Assembly: GCA_041652575.1 (NCBI GenBank)
Contig: JBAZHC010000011.1
Span: forward strand, 47,680 to 111,679
Length of the DNA: 64,000 nt
From: Phycisphaerae bacterium
GTDB lineage: Bacteria > Planctomycetota > Phycisphaerae > Sedimentisphaerales > UBA12454
Direction of reading: 5' to 3'
Notes under the pieces: model-generated
What the model saw: the letters and a program-made list of their open reading frames with translations, nothing else
The model's database searches: none
What the model was told of the DNA's origin: nothing
Shown: positions 31,886 through 41,113 of the stretch, one piece after another
Position numbering within the stretch: position 1 is the first letter of the stretch
Layout: every line of letters begins with the position of its first letter
Position numbers and translations under genes: made by a program

Positions 31886-34012
31886 TTATTCTTTCGGCTT
31901 TGCTTCGGCAGCGACTTTCATTTCAGCAAGAGCGGCTTTTCGAGAAAGCTTGAACCTGCCCTGGTCATCGATGAAAAGCAGCTTGACCGGTATTTCGTCG
32001 CCGATTTTAAGAATACTATCGACATTTTTGACGTAACCGTCGGCCAGTTCGCTTATATGGCAAAGGCCTTCGACGCCGGGGATAATCTCGACAAACGCTC
32101 CGAAGTCCTTAATGGAAACAACTTTCGAATTCGGATAGATACGTCCGACTGTCGGCGGTTCTGTCATAGCCTGGATAAGTCTCTTTGCCTCGAGATGTCC
32201 GTCGCCGCCAACACAGCTTATGAAAACTGTACCGTCTTCTTCGATTTCTATCTTTGTGCCTGTCTTTTCCTGAAGGGCCTTTATGTTTTTGCCGCCCGGG
32301 CCGATTAACTTGCCGATAAATTCCGGGTCGATTTCAATGCTCGTAAGTTTCGGAGCATATACGCTTAAATTCTCTCTGGGCTTATCGATAGTCTGCGCCA
32401 TAATCGCAAGCAGTTTAGTACGGGCCTGTTTCGCCATTTCGAGCGATTCGACCACGATATCATACGACAGCGATTCCGCTTTTATATCGAGCTGAATTGC
32501 TGTAATGCCGTTCTTTGTGCCGGCAACCTTGAAATCCATATCGCCGAAATGGTCCTCATCGCCGATTATATCGGTAAGCAGGACATGTTTATCCTTCTCT
32601 TTTACCAGACCTATCGATATTCCCGCGACAGGTTCGAGAAGAGGAACGCCTGCATCCATAAGCGCCAGAGTTCCGCCGCAAACTGTGGCCATGGAACTTG
32701 AGCCGTTAGATTCGGTAATATCGGAAACAATTTTAATCGTATAAGCAAAATCGTCGATTTTCGGTCTGACCTGTTCGAGTGCTTTTTCTGCCAGTGCACC
32801 GTGACCTATTTCACGGCGGCCCGGTCCTCGCATCGGCTTGACTTCGCCGACACTGTAAGGCGGGAAGTTATAATGCAGCATAAACTTCTGGCCGTACTCT
32901 GCCATAAGACCATCGACAATCTGTTCGTCACCGCTTGTTCCGAGAGTTACCGCAACAAGGGACTGCGTTTCGCCTCTTGTGAAAAGGGCCGAACCGTGAG
33001 CACGCGGCAGCAAACCTACTTCGCATGCTATCGGCCTTATATCGGTAAAAGAGCGTCCGTCAGGTCTCTCACCTTTAAGTATCATCTCTCTTACAATCGT
33101 TCTCTGGACGCTGTCGATAATTCTGCCAAGCAGACGTGCCGAGCAGCGGGCATCCTCCGGCTTTTCTGCCGGACAGTACAATTCCCTGATTTCCTTTGCA
33201 ATATCCCTGAGGGTATTGTTTCTTTCGCTTTTCAATTTAATCGCGAAAGCTTTTCTCATATTATCGGAATATTTTCCGCTTATTTCATCTGCAAGGACCT
33301 GGTCCCATTCGAGGACTGGAACCTGTTTTTCTTTGCCGCATTTCGCGACCAGTTCTTCAATCAAATCGCAAGTATCTTTTATCGACTGCTGGGCAACTTT
33401 AATCGCCTGTGCCGCAACGTCTTCAGGAATCTGTTTGGCATCGACTTCAATCATATTTATCGCATCGGGGCCGCCAGTCAGGATGAGATTGAAATCGCTC
33501 AGTTCGCGTTTTTCATAAGTCGGATTGATAAGGAATTGACCGTCAACCCTGCTTAATCTTACCGCCCCTACCGGGCCGTTGAACGGTACCGTGCTTATCG
33601 CAAGAGCGGCACTGGCACCAACCATCGCAAGAACATCAGGGTCATTTTCCGGGTCTGCGCTGATTACGTTGACAACAATCTGAACCTCGTCAAAATAACC
33701 ATCGGGGAAAAGCGGCCGCAGAGGTCTGTCAATCATTCTCGAAGTCAGGACTTCTTTTGTGCTCGGCCTGCCTTCTCTTTTCATAAAGCCGCCCGGGAAT
33801 TTACCGGCGGCGCTTAATTTTTCGCGATACTCAACACTCAGCGGGAAATAATCGAGTTCTCTCGTCGGCGCCGCAGAGACAACCGTCGCCAGAACCATTG
33901 TTTCACCATAAGTAACAACAACTGCACCATCTGCCTGTTTCGCTATTTTACCCGTTTCTAAAATTAATTTCTTTTCACCAATCTGCTTTTCTACTCTCAA
34001 TACATCTGCCAT
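31886..34012 (-). CDS. pnp: Polyribonucleotide nucleotidyltransferase
   Basis: A 708-residue 3'-5' exoribonuclease that uses phosphate. Two RNase PH domains flank a helical linker; the second carries GERPDGRSFTDIRPIACEVG and the active-site region VAGTKNGITAIQLDIKAE. Then come a KH domain (IGKLIGPGGKNIKALQEKTG) and an S1 domain (GRIYPNSKVVSIKDFGAFVE, GLCHISEL). GAGG is 5 nt before the ATG. Directly downstream of rpsO, the widely conserved arrangement. Length and order are normal. Confidence 0.97.
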   Translation of the reverse strand: MADVLRVEKQIGEKKLILETGKIAKQADGAVVVTYGETMVLATVVSAAPTRELDYFPLSVEYREKLSAAGKFPGGFMKREGRPSTKEVLTSRMIDRPLRPLFPDGYFDEVQIVVNVISADPENDPDVLAMVGASAALAISTVPFNGPVGAVRLSRVDGQFLINPTYEKRELSDFNLILTGGPDAINMIEVDAKQIPEDVAAQAIKVAQQSIKDTCDLIEELVAKCGKEKQVPVLEWDQVLADEISGKYSDNMRKAFAIKLKSERNNTLRDIAKEIRELYCPAEKPEDARCSARLLGRIIDSVQRTIVREMILKGERPDGRSFTDIRPIACEVGLLPRAHGSALFTRGETQSLVAVTLGTSGDEQIVDGLMAEYGQKFMLHYNFPPYSVGEVKPMRGPGRREIGHGALAEKALEQVRPKIDDFAYTIKIVSDITESNGSSSMATVCGGTLALMDAGVPLLEPVAGISIGLVKEKDKHVLLTDIIGDEDHFGDMDFKVAGTKNGITAIQLDIKAESLSYDIVVESLEMAKQARTKLLAIMAQTIDKPRENLSVYAPKLTSIEIDPEFIGKLIGPGGKNIKALQEKTGTKIEIEEDGTVFISCVGGDGHLEAKRLIQAMTEPPTVGRIYPNSKVVSIKDFGAFVEIIPGVEGLCHISELADGYVKNVDSILKIGDEIPVKLLFIDDQGRFKLSRKAALAEMKVAAEAKPKE

Positions 34013-34103
34013 AATTACCTCATGAAGTAGGAATACTTCAGCTAAACAATATAAATAGGTTAAAAATACCCGAAACCATAAAAAGACTTACGGACCGGAT
34101 AGT

Positions 34104-34370
34104 TTATTTGCGGAGCCCGAGACGAGTAATAATCTCTTTGTACTTCTTAATGTCTTTTTTACTGATGTACTTAAGCAGTGCGGACCTGTTGCCGACCATT
34201 TTCAGCAAACCTCTCCTTGATGAATGGTCCTTTGGGTGGGCCTTGAAGTGATCAGTAAGTTCGTTAATCCTTGTGGTAAGAATTGCTATCTGGACTTCCG
34301 ATGAACCAGTGTCCTTTTCCGAAGCTCTGAATTCCTTAATAACGTTACCTTTTTTTTCCTTCGTCAACAT
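34104..34370 (-). CDS. rpsO: 30S ribosomal protein S15
   Basis: An 88-residue primary 16S rRNA-binding protein. Signature: TGSSEVQIAILTTRINELTD, HPKDHSSRRGLLKMVGNR and LLKYISKKD. AAAGG lies about 10 nt before the ATG. It is transcribed with pnp from a good promoter at 34437-34464. Confidence 0.97.
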   Translation of the reverse strand: MLTKEKKGNVIKEFRASEKDTGSSEVQIAILTTRINELTDHFKAHPKDHSSRRGLLKMVGNRSALLKYISKKDIKKYKEIITRLGLRK

Positions 34371-34436
34371 CTTTAATTATTACCTTTCGAAATCTATATT
34401 TATTTATCCCAAACTCTAAGTCTGATGGATTTGGCG

Positions 34437-34464
34437 ATTATAACAGCTAAATTCTTTAATGCAA
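34437..34464 (-). promoter_or_regulatory. rpsO-pnp promoter
   Basis: On the minus strand TTGCAT (34459-34464) and TATAAT (34437-34442) are 16 bp apart, and TG one base before the -10 makes it an extended -10 promoter. Transcript start is predicted near 34430, about 60 nt before the rpsO ATG. Confidence 0.75.
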
Positions 34465-34550
34465 TAGTTTTGCGAAAGATTATATCGGCAATTTTGGAGA
34501 TGGATGGCTGTTTTGTTCGTATGTCGTTATGCTGACACAAGTTAACTGTT

Positions 34551-35663
34551 TTAATGCCCCATTACCGAAGAAATTTTGAATATAGGCAGTAAAAGGGCAA
34601 TGGCAATAGTACCAATAATGCATCCCATCACGACAATCATCAAAGGCTCAATCATACTGGTTACGTTTTTGATTGAAACCTTCAGCTTTTTGTCATAGAA
34701 ATCACTCACTTTTTCACAGACATAGCCGAGATTGCCGCCCCTTTCGCCGGCCTTTATCATCTGGATAATTGACGGCGAAATCAATTCGCTGTTGACCGAG
34801 GCCTTCATAGCCTCTGAAAGCTGGAAGCCGGATTCGACCTTGTCGCTTGTCTCCCGCCAGAACTGGCTGAAATACTGGTTATCAGCGGAATCTTTCACAA
34901 TCTGCAGGGCCTCGAACAAAGTAACACCGGTATTGAGCATCGTAGCCATAATTCTCATACTTCGTGTCATTATGGTATCGGTAAACATTATTCCGAGAAC
35001 CGGCGTGTGTATTTTGCACCAGTCGATGATTCTTTTGCCCCACGGAGTAGTAACGGCATAATAAATTCCACCTGCCGCCATAACAAGCACAGCAAGTATC
35101 AGACTGGCGGACTTGAAATCTCTTACAGCATTACTGAAACTTACGAGCATCTGCGTAAGTTTAGGCAGTGCCTGTCCGCGGGATTCGTAAATTTTCGTAA
35201 ACTTCGGCAAAACGAAAAACAGCAGCGTTACGGTCGCGATAACCGCCATTACCATCATAATCACCGGGTAAATCATCGCGCCTTTGATTTGTTTTTTCGT
35301 CTCGACCTCCCCTTCAATATACTTTTGCACCACTTCGAGCATTTCCGGCATTCTGCCCGATGCTTCGGACGCCTCGACAGTGCCTATGAACATCGTATTA
35401 AAGACCTTCGGAAAGGCCGACAGCGCAGAGGAAAAACTTTCACCGCTCTGTAATCTGTCCGATATGCCGAAAAGCACATCCTGTAACGGTCCCGGTTTTG
35501 TTTGTTCGGCAATCGCTTCGACGGCATCGCTGATAACAACGCCGCTGGAGAGCATTACCGATAACTGACTTGTGAAATGAAGCAGGTCAGCCTGTTTCAC
35601 ATTCGAAATCGAAGCGACATTGGCCGATTTGGCGGGAAGCAATAAATCAAGCAGTGCCGTCAT
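34551..35663 (-). CDS. Type II secretion/type IV pilus inner-membrane platform protein (GspF/PilC)
   Basis: A 370-residue polytopic protein with two T2SSF domains, each starting FTSQLSVMLSSGVVISDAV and MRIMATMLNTGVTLFEALQI, and membrane segments near residues 130-150, 185-205 and 340-362. It anchors the assembly ATPase and drives pilin extraction. The gene overlaps the gspE end by 17 bp and is the last gene of the pilus locus. Confidence 0.94.
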   Translation of the reverse strand: MTALLDLLLPAKSANVASISNVKQADLLHFTSQLSVMLSSGVVISDAVEAIAEQTKPGPLQDVLFGISDRLQSGESFSSALSAFPKVFNTMFIGTVEASEASGRMPEMLEVVQKYIEGEVETKKQIKGAMIYPVIMMVMAVIATVTLLFFVLPKFTKIYESRGQALPKLTQMLVSFSNAVRDFKSASLILAVLVMAAGGIYYAVTTPWGKRIIDWCKIHTPVLGIMFTDTIMTRSMRIMATMLNTGVTLFEALQIVKDSADNQYFSQFWRETSDKVESGFQLSEAMKASVNSELISPSIIQMIKAGERGGNLGYVCEKVSDFYDKKLKVSIKNVTSMIEPLMIVVMGCIIGTIAIALLLPIFKISSVMGH

Positions 35664-37383
35664 TGCTCATATCCTCCGAGGTCGTTACCCTCAAAATCTC
35701 GTCGATGGAAGTTATGCCGGCTTTGACTTTTTGCAGGCCGTCAAGCCGCAGAGGAATCATTCCGCCTCTTACCGCGGCTTCTCTTATTTTTTTGAGGGTG
35801 GCGTTTGCCGTGATAAGGTCCTGCACTTCCTGATTCGGTATAAACAATTCGTGCACGGCAATTCTGCCGATATAGCCTGTGTTTCTGCATTTTTTGCAGC
35901 CTACGCCGTGGAAGAATTTTGCCGTCGAGTTAATTTGTTTCTCGACCATTTTTCTGATTGACGAGGCCGGTTCGTATTCCTCCCTGCAGTTGGAACAAAC
36001 TTTCCTGACGAGTCTCTGTGCCAGTACGCCGACAAGAGAGGCGCCAATCAGGTATGGAGCGACTCCGAGGTCGATAAGTCTCGTTACCGCGCCGGGAGCA
36101 TCGTTGGTATGCAATGTCGAAAAAACCAGATGGCCGGTAAGAGCGGCCTGAACAGCAATGTTGGCAGTTTCATCATCTCGAATTTCGCCTATCATTACGA
36201 TATCCGGGTCCTGGCGAAGCAGACTTCTAAGCGCCGAGGCAAAAGTAAAACCGGCGGCATCATTAACTCCAAACTGATTTATCCCTGAAATATTAGCTTC
36301 AACAGGGTCTTCGACCGTGCATATATTAACTTCGTCATTATTAAGTTCTGCAAGCATCGCGTAGAGAGTCGTATTTTTTCCAGAACCGGTCGGGCCTGTA
36401 ACAAGCACTACGCCGTTGGGCGAACGTATTTTTTCCTTCAGCAGCTTAAGGTTCTCATAGCTGAAACCAAGAGTTTCGAGATTGAAAAGCATTCGCTTGG
36501 CGTCGATAATTCTTATAACGACTTTTTCGCCGAAGCTGCCTGGCATAACCGAGACTCTCAAATCAATCGGCCGCCCGTCAACCATTACATGGATTCCGCC
36601 GTCCTGCGGCGTTCTTCGCTGGGCGATGTCAAGTTCAGCCATTATTTTTATACGCGAAACGATGGCCGAGAGCATCTGGAACGGCGGACGGATTTTTTCA
36701 TACAATTTTCCGTCAACGCGATACCTGACCCGCAGTTTTTTATTGTCCGGCTCAATATGAATATCGCTGGCGTTTTCAGTAACAGCGTTATAAACAAGGT
36801 AATTGACAAGTTTCACAACGGGCGACTGCCCCGCTACTTCCTGAAGATTGGTTATGTCCTCGGAAATATTCTCAATCAGCGTAAAATCATCGAGCCCGGT
36901 TTCGTCAATGATATCATCGATGACAAAAACATTCGAAGCGGGCATATAAGCCTGCAGAGTCGCCAGTATGTCCTTGGCGGTCGCGCAGACAACCTGCACA
37001 TTGCAGCCGCTGAGCCGTTCGATTTCATCGAGCAGAAAAACATTCGTCGGTTCACTTACGGCTACCGTCAGGGTATCGTAAACCTTGAACAGCGGCAGGA
37101 CGCAATGTTCCTCGAGAAAATCTCTCGGCAGAATCTCGATAATATTGGGGTCGCATATTTTCGGGCTTATCTGCGCATACGGCACGCCATAGGTATCGGC
37201 AAGAGCGGAAGCTATGTCGTTCTCTGTGCATAAACCTTTTTCTATCAGCAGTTCGCCCATCAGTTTCTGATGGCCGTTGCTGTTCTGCTGTGAAAGGGCC
37301 TGTTCAATCTGCTCGGCAGTTACAATTCCCCTGGCCTGCAATATCTCGCCGAGCTGTAATTTATTTGCCGTATTGGTTTTCAT
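35647..37383 (-). CDS. Pilus/secretion assembly ATPase (GspE/PilB)
   Basis: A 578-residue hexameric ATPase. An MshEN domain with the repeated LGEIL...AL motif fills the first 150 residues, then the NTPase core with SPVVKLVNYLVYNAV, ASDIHIEP, Walker A GPTGSGKNTTLYA, the Asp box TVEDPVEANISGINQ and Walker B DIVMIGEIRDDETA, and a four-Cys zinc site (CSNC ... CKKC). The Walker A residue after Lys336 is Asn337 in place of Thr/Ser, checked in the DNA (AAA AAT ACG). It energises pilin assembly. The ATG at 37383 is 16 bp after the STAS gene stop. Confidence 0.95.
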   Translation of the reverse strand: MKTNTANKLQLGEILQARGIVTAEQIEQALSQQNSNGHQKLMGELLIEKGLCTENDIASALADTYGVPYAQISPKICDPNIIEILPRDFLEEHCVLPLFKVYDTLTVAVSEPTNVFLLDEIERLSGCNVQVVCATAKDILATLQAYMPASNVFVIDDIIDETGLDDFTLIENISEDITNLQEVAGQSPVVKLVNYLVYNAVTENASDIHIEPDNKKLRVRYRVDGKLYEKIRPPFQMLSAIVSRIKIMAELDIAQRRTPQDGGIHVMVDGRPIDLRVSVMPGSFGEKVVIRIIDAKRMLFNLETLGFSYENLKLLKEKIRSPNGVVLVTGPTGSGKNTTLYAMLAELNNDEVNICTVEDPVEANISGINQFGVNDAAGFTFASALRSLLRQDPDIVMIGEIRDDETANIAVQAALTGHLVFSTLHTNDAPGAVTRLIDLGVAPYLIGASLVGVLAQRLVRKVCSNCREEYEPASSIRKMVEKQINSTAKFFHGVGCKKCRNTGYIGRIAVHELFIPNQEVQDLITANATLKKIREAAVRGGMIPLRLDGLQKVKAGITSIDEILRVTTSEDMSNDGTA

Positions 37384-37399
37384 ATCTTTTCTTTAACCG

Positions 37400-37735
37400 T
37401 TATGTAAAACTTTTAACCGCTTCACTGAGTTCACGATACTGGTCCAGCTTGCTGTCGAGCCGGGTAACTTCGAGAATCTTTTTGATATTATCTTCAAGGC
37501 CGGCAATCTTAAGCTGGCTCTTATTTTCGTGGCAGTAATCCCTTATCCAAAGCAATTGTTCGAGTCCCTTGCTGTCGATAACCGTAACCTGGGCCATATC
37601 AAGCACTATTCCCGTTCTTTGCCGCCTGATAAGCTCTGTAATCGTGTCCTGCAAAAGTTTGCAGTACTCATCTACAAATTCGCCGTGGAGTTCCACGACG
37701 GTAACATCATTATAATCCTGCTGTTTTATTTTCAT
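37400..37735 (-). CDS. STAS-domain anti-sigma factor antagonist-like protein
   Basis: A 111-residue single STAS domain. VVELHGEFVDEY is the first strand region, and GIVLDMAQVTVIDSKGLEQL includes the conserved Asp-Ser of the phospho-acceptor loop. Such proteins bind anti-sigma kinases or act in phospho-switches. The ATG overlaps the HD-GYP stop as ATGA. Its place between signalling genes and the assembly ATPase suggests control of pilus function. No cognate anti-sigma kinase gene is in the window. Confidence 0.88.
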   Translation of the reverse strand: MKIKQQDYNDVTVVELHGEFVDEYCKLLQDTITELIRRQRTGIVLDMAQVTVIDSKGLEQLLWIRDYCHENKSQLKIAGLEDNIKKILEVTRLDSKLDQYRELSEAVKSFT

Positions 37736-39324
37736 CTTAAAAGCGCTCCCACCGCGACAGTGCCGTAATCGTTGAAACTTTCGGAATCCAAATCGTCTGT
37801 TCCGCCGTTCTGCATAATCGCCCACAGTTTCTCAACGTCACTGTTTATAAATAACGAACCGATTTTCGGGTCGAATTGCGTGCCTAATCCTCTTCTGATT
37901 TCCTCTATCGCGGTTTCGATGCTCAAGGCATCCCTGTAAGTTCTTTTCGAAGTCATGGCATCGAAGGTATCGGCAATCATAACGATTTTCCCTGCGACAG
38001 GAATATCATCGCCCTTGACGCCCTTGGGATATCCTCTGCCGTCATATCTTTCATGATGACACAGAACGCCCGGAACGATATCGGCCATCTGACGGATTTC
38101 AGAAAGGATGCCTGCGCTTATGGCCGGATGAGTTTTTATCTGGTCGTACTCTTCATCGGTAAGTTTGCCCGGCTTTCTCAGTACCGCTTCGGATATGCCG
38201 ATTTTGCCGATATCGTGCAGCAGACCCGCAAGATAAATTTTTTGTATGTCATCTGCGGACATATTTTCGGTCTGGGCATATTGTTCGGCAATCCACTTTG
38301 ATATGAACGCGACCCGTTCCGAATGTCCCCTTGTGTACTGGTCTTTGGCATCGATACTATTAGTAAGAGCTTTCAGCGAACCGATAAATAATTCCTTCAG
38401 GTCCCTGAAGAGGCTCTGGTTTTCGATAAAAACGGCACATTCGGTCGCTACGGAGTTGAATAGTTTTACATCTATGCTGTCAAAATCGGCTTTGTCGAGA
38501 CGATTCGTGGCAACCATCATGCCGATAGTCTTGTCATTACTGTGCAGCGGAACGGCGATGATGTTTCTGACCCTGCCGAACCAGTCGTATTTGAAAGGAG
38601 CGTCAACTTCGCTGTCGAGCAAAGCGTCCGAACCAGTCTGAAGTTCGGAAAGAAGTCTTTCAAAAAGCACTTCGTGCATATTTCCATTTTTATGGTCCAG
38701 CGCGATAAGCCCCGTACCTGCGGTAAGGACAAGTTTTTTGGAATTGTTAATTTTCTTTTCGAGAAATATCGCGATTCCCTCTACATTGACAAGCTCAATA
38801 AGACTGTCGCAGGCCATCTGGAGATAATTCGAGTCGGACTGGCTGACCTTCATATTGGTGCTCATCTTGTAAAGCAGCATAAGTTCCTCATAAGTCTGCG
38901 CAAGCTCATTGCTGATTAATTCCATCTGCTGCGAGCTTCTAAGTTCATTCTGAAGAGTTTTGAGGAACATTTTGAGTATTTGCTCAACATAGGCAATCGA
39001 CTCCTGCAGCAGCGGCGAATCCGTACCGCAGTCAATAACTATAACTGCCGCGGTCATTTCGTTGATTGTTATGTCAGAAGCGACTATCTGCCCGGATTTA
39101 CCGAATCTGTATATCGCGGGCGCTTCCGATTCGCACACCTGTTTGGCGCAGGCAGCGGCGGCTTCATAGTCGCTGATAAATTTTTCACCGTTGAACTGGA
39201 TAATTATGTTCAGATCGGTATCGTAAACAAGAAAATTGACACCGAGATCCGCCATATCTCTGCCAAAATCCTTAACCTGTTTCAACTGACCGGAACTTAG
39301 ACGATTTTTCGCTGTTTTCAACAT
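37732..39324 (-). CDS. HD-GYP phosphodiesterase with GAF-like domain
   Basis: A 530-residue protein. The first 130 residues form an unassigned domain; about 145-300 look like GAF (LVNVEGIAIFL, RNIIAVPLHSNDKTIGMMVA). The HD-GYP domain (about 318-500) has YTRGHSERVAFISKWIAE, LLHDIGKIGISEAVLRKPG, CHHERYDGRGYPKGVKGDDI and IVMIADTFDAMTSKRTYRDA; all HD and GYP residues are present, so it should cleave cyclic di-GMP or a related dinucleotide. Coupled to STAS downstream. It suggests second-messenger control of the pilus. Confidence 0.93.
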   Translation of the reverse strand: MLKTAKNRLSSGQLKQVKDFGRDMADLGVNFLVYDTDLNIIIQFNGEKFISDYEAAAACAKQVCESEAPAIYRFGKSGQIVASDITINEMTAAVIVIDCGTDSPLLQESIAYVEQILKMFLKTLQNELRSSQQMELISNELAQTYEELMLLYKMSTNMKVSQSDSNYLQMACDSLIELVNVEGIAIFLEKKINNSKKLVLTAGTGLIALDHKNGNMHEVLFERLLSELQTGSDALLDSEVDAPFKYDWFGRVRNIIAVPLHSNDKTIGMMVATNRLDKADFDSIDVKLFNSVATECAVFIENQSLFRDLKELFIGSLKALTNSIDAKDQYTRGHSERVAFISKWIAEQYAQTENMSADDIQKIYLAGLLHDIGKIGISEAVLRKPGKLTDEEYDQIKTHPAISAGILSEIRQMADIVPGVLCHHERYDGRGYPKGVKGDDIPVAGKIVMIADTFDAMTSKRTYRDALSIETAIEEIRRGLGTQFDPKIGSLFINSDVEKLWAIMQNGGTDDLDSESFNDYGTVAVGALLR

Positions 39325-39343
39325 TGGAGCCTGACCCTATTTT

Positions 39344-39727
39344 CTATTTTACCGTCGAATTCGCTAATACGTTCTCTACATGAGCTAAAAGCTCTTTCGG
39401 ACTGAAAGGTTTGCTGAGACATTCTGCGACGTGAAGTTTTTCCTTCTGGTCGTCTTCTATAGCAAAGCCTCTTGCCGTGAGCATTATCACCGGAATATCC
39501 ACAAGTTCGGGGTTCTGCCGCATCTTTTCAATCAATTCGATTCCTGTCATGCCCGGCATTTGGTAATCTGTAATAACAATATCCGGTTTTTCCTCACAGC
39601 AAAGGCTGTAAGCGTCCGTACCGTTATCGGCCGTTACGACTTCGAAGCCGTTATTCCGGAACTTCATCGCAACCACCTGTACAATGTGAATTTCATCGTC
39701 AGCAACAAGTACTTTTTTGTTTTCCAT
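39344..39727 (-). CDS. CheY-like single-domain response regulator
   Basis: A 127-residue receiver: VLVADDEIHIVQVV (acidic pocket), DIVITDYQMPGMTGIELIEK with the phospho-acceptor Asp, VIMLTAR with the conserved Thr, and LSKPFSPKELL with the Lys. No output domain. The ATG at 39727 is preferred over the GTG at 39736, with AGGG 8 nt upstream. It lies 19 bp after the PAS kinase gene and 19 bp before the HD-GYP gene, so it probably relays between them. Confidence 0.93.
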   Translation of the reverse strand: MENKKVLVADDEIHIVQVVAMKFRNNGFEVVTADNGTDAYSLCCEEKPDIVITDYQMPGMTGIELIEKMRQNPELVDIPVIMLTARGFAIEDDQKEKLHVAECLSKPFSPKELLAHVENVLANSTVK

Positions 39728-39746
39728 TTTAGTCACCCTTCAAAAA

Positions 39747-41111
39747 TTATTTCGCAGCCGCTTTTGCCGGTTTTGCCGATTTTGTCGCTGATGCGAGCGG
39801 CAATTCAAAACTGAAGCAGCTTCCTTTTCCAACTTCGCTTGTAACAAATATCTGTCCGCCATGGATTTTTTCGATAATCTGCTTTACGAGATTCAGGCCC
39901 AATCCTGTGCCCTTCGCGCATTTATTATTGGCCTTTACCCGGTAGAATTTTTCAAAGACGTGAGGCAATTCGTCGGCTGGAATACCGACGCCTGTATCCG
40001 CTATGGCCACCCTGACAACCTGTTCGGCTTCATCAACTTCACTGTTAACGGTCACTTTACCGCCGTTAGGCGTATATTTAACCGCATTGCTCAAAAGGTT
40101 TATCACGACCTGTGAAATCATATCCTTGTCGGCGACGACCTGGTCGAATACTATTGCCGTCTGGTCTTCGACAGTTATCTTCTTTTCAGCAGCGTAGCTC
40201 TTAATCATCTGCACCGCGTCCCTCACTATCAGGGCGGTACTGAGCGTTTCCTTGTTTACCTTGATAAGTCCCGATTCGATTCTGGATATATTCAAAATGT
40301 CTTCGATGAGACGGTTAAGCCTCTGCGCCTGATTCTGTATAATCGAATAAAATTCCTTTCTCGTTTTTTCATCATTCGCCTCGCCGTCAACAAGCATTTC
40401 GGAATAAGCGGTGATTGAGGCAAGCGGCGTTTTAAGCTCGTGCGAGACATGACTGACGAAATCGTTCTTCATCTGCGATATTTCCTTTTCGCGCGTGATG
40501 TCATGCAGAACCGATACGACTCCGCAGACATGGTCGTCATCGTCGTAAATGCACGAGATAATACAATCATAGGTCTCGGTATTTTCTCCGGAATCGAACT
40601 GCAGTTCGTGTTTTACATGCCTTGTCCTGCTGTTCCTGCTGTTTTCGATAAGTTTTATCAGTTCCTTGTTATGGACGAGTTCTTCGAGCGGTTTCAGCAC
40701 GGCCAGCTTGGCATCGAAATCGAAGAGATTTCCCGCCGGCTCGTTGGCCATAATCAATCTGTCGCTGGCATCGGTAACGATAACGGCATCTGAAATACTG
40801 TAAATAATGGCTTCGGTGTTTCGTTTCTGTCTTTTCAAAAGCTGAAGCTGCAGCCTGAGGTCCTTGACGTCCTTTGTGCTCTGCGAAGTCTTTTCGCGAT
40901 GACTTTTGTGGTCGTTCTGCAGGTTGGCAATTTGAGCAATGAATGTTTTCGTCTGAACAAAAAGTTTCCAGCCAAGCCATCCGGCAGTACCAATACCCGC
41001 CAGGCAGGCTATTGTCTCGTACTTATTCGTACCGCCAAGGGGCATTGCGACAATAAAAATCAATATCACAAATGCAAGTACCGCAAGGAAGATGTAATTT
41101 TTATTAAACAC
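39747..41111 (-). CDS. Membrane-bound PAS histidine kinase
   Basis: A 454-residue kinase. Two membrane segments (about residues 7-24 and 35-52), a coiled coil, a PAS domain (about 95-215, IIYSISDAVIVTDASDRLIM), then the H box FVSHVSHELKTPLASITAYS, N box QVVINLLSNAVKYTPNGGKV and G boxes DTGVGIPADELPHVFEKFYR and GTGLGLNLVKQI. It has almost no periplasmic part, so it probably senses an internal signal. The start is GTG, with AAAGGG 6 nt upstream, 2 bp after the TPR gene stop. Likely partner of the CheY-like protein next door. Confidence 0.92.
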   Translation of the reverse strand: MFNKNYIFLAVLAFVILIFIVAMPLGGTNKYETIACLAGIGTAGWLGWKLFVQTKTFIAQIANLQNDHKSHREKTSQSTKDVKDLRLQLQLLKRQKRNTEAIIYSISDAVIVTDASDRLIMANEPAGNLFDFDAKLAVLKPLEELVHNKELIKLIENSRNSRTRHVKHELQFDSGENTETYDCIISCIYDDDDHVCGVVSVLHDITREKEISQMKNDFVSHVSHELKTPLASITAYSEMLVDGEANDEKTRKEFYSIIQNQAQRLNRLIEDILNISRIESGLIKVNKETLSTALIVRDAVQMIKSYAAEKKITVEDQTAIVFDQVVADKDMISQVVINLLSNAVKYTPNGGKVTVNSEVDEAEQVVRVAIADTGVGIPADELPHVFEKFYRVKANNKCAKGTGLGLNLVKQIIEKIHGGQIFVTSEVGKGSCFSFELPLASATKSAKPAKAAAK

Positions 41112-41113
41112 TA

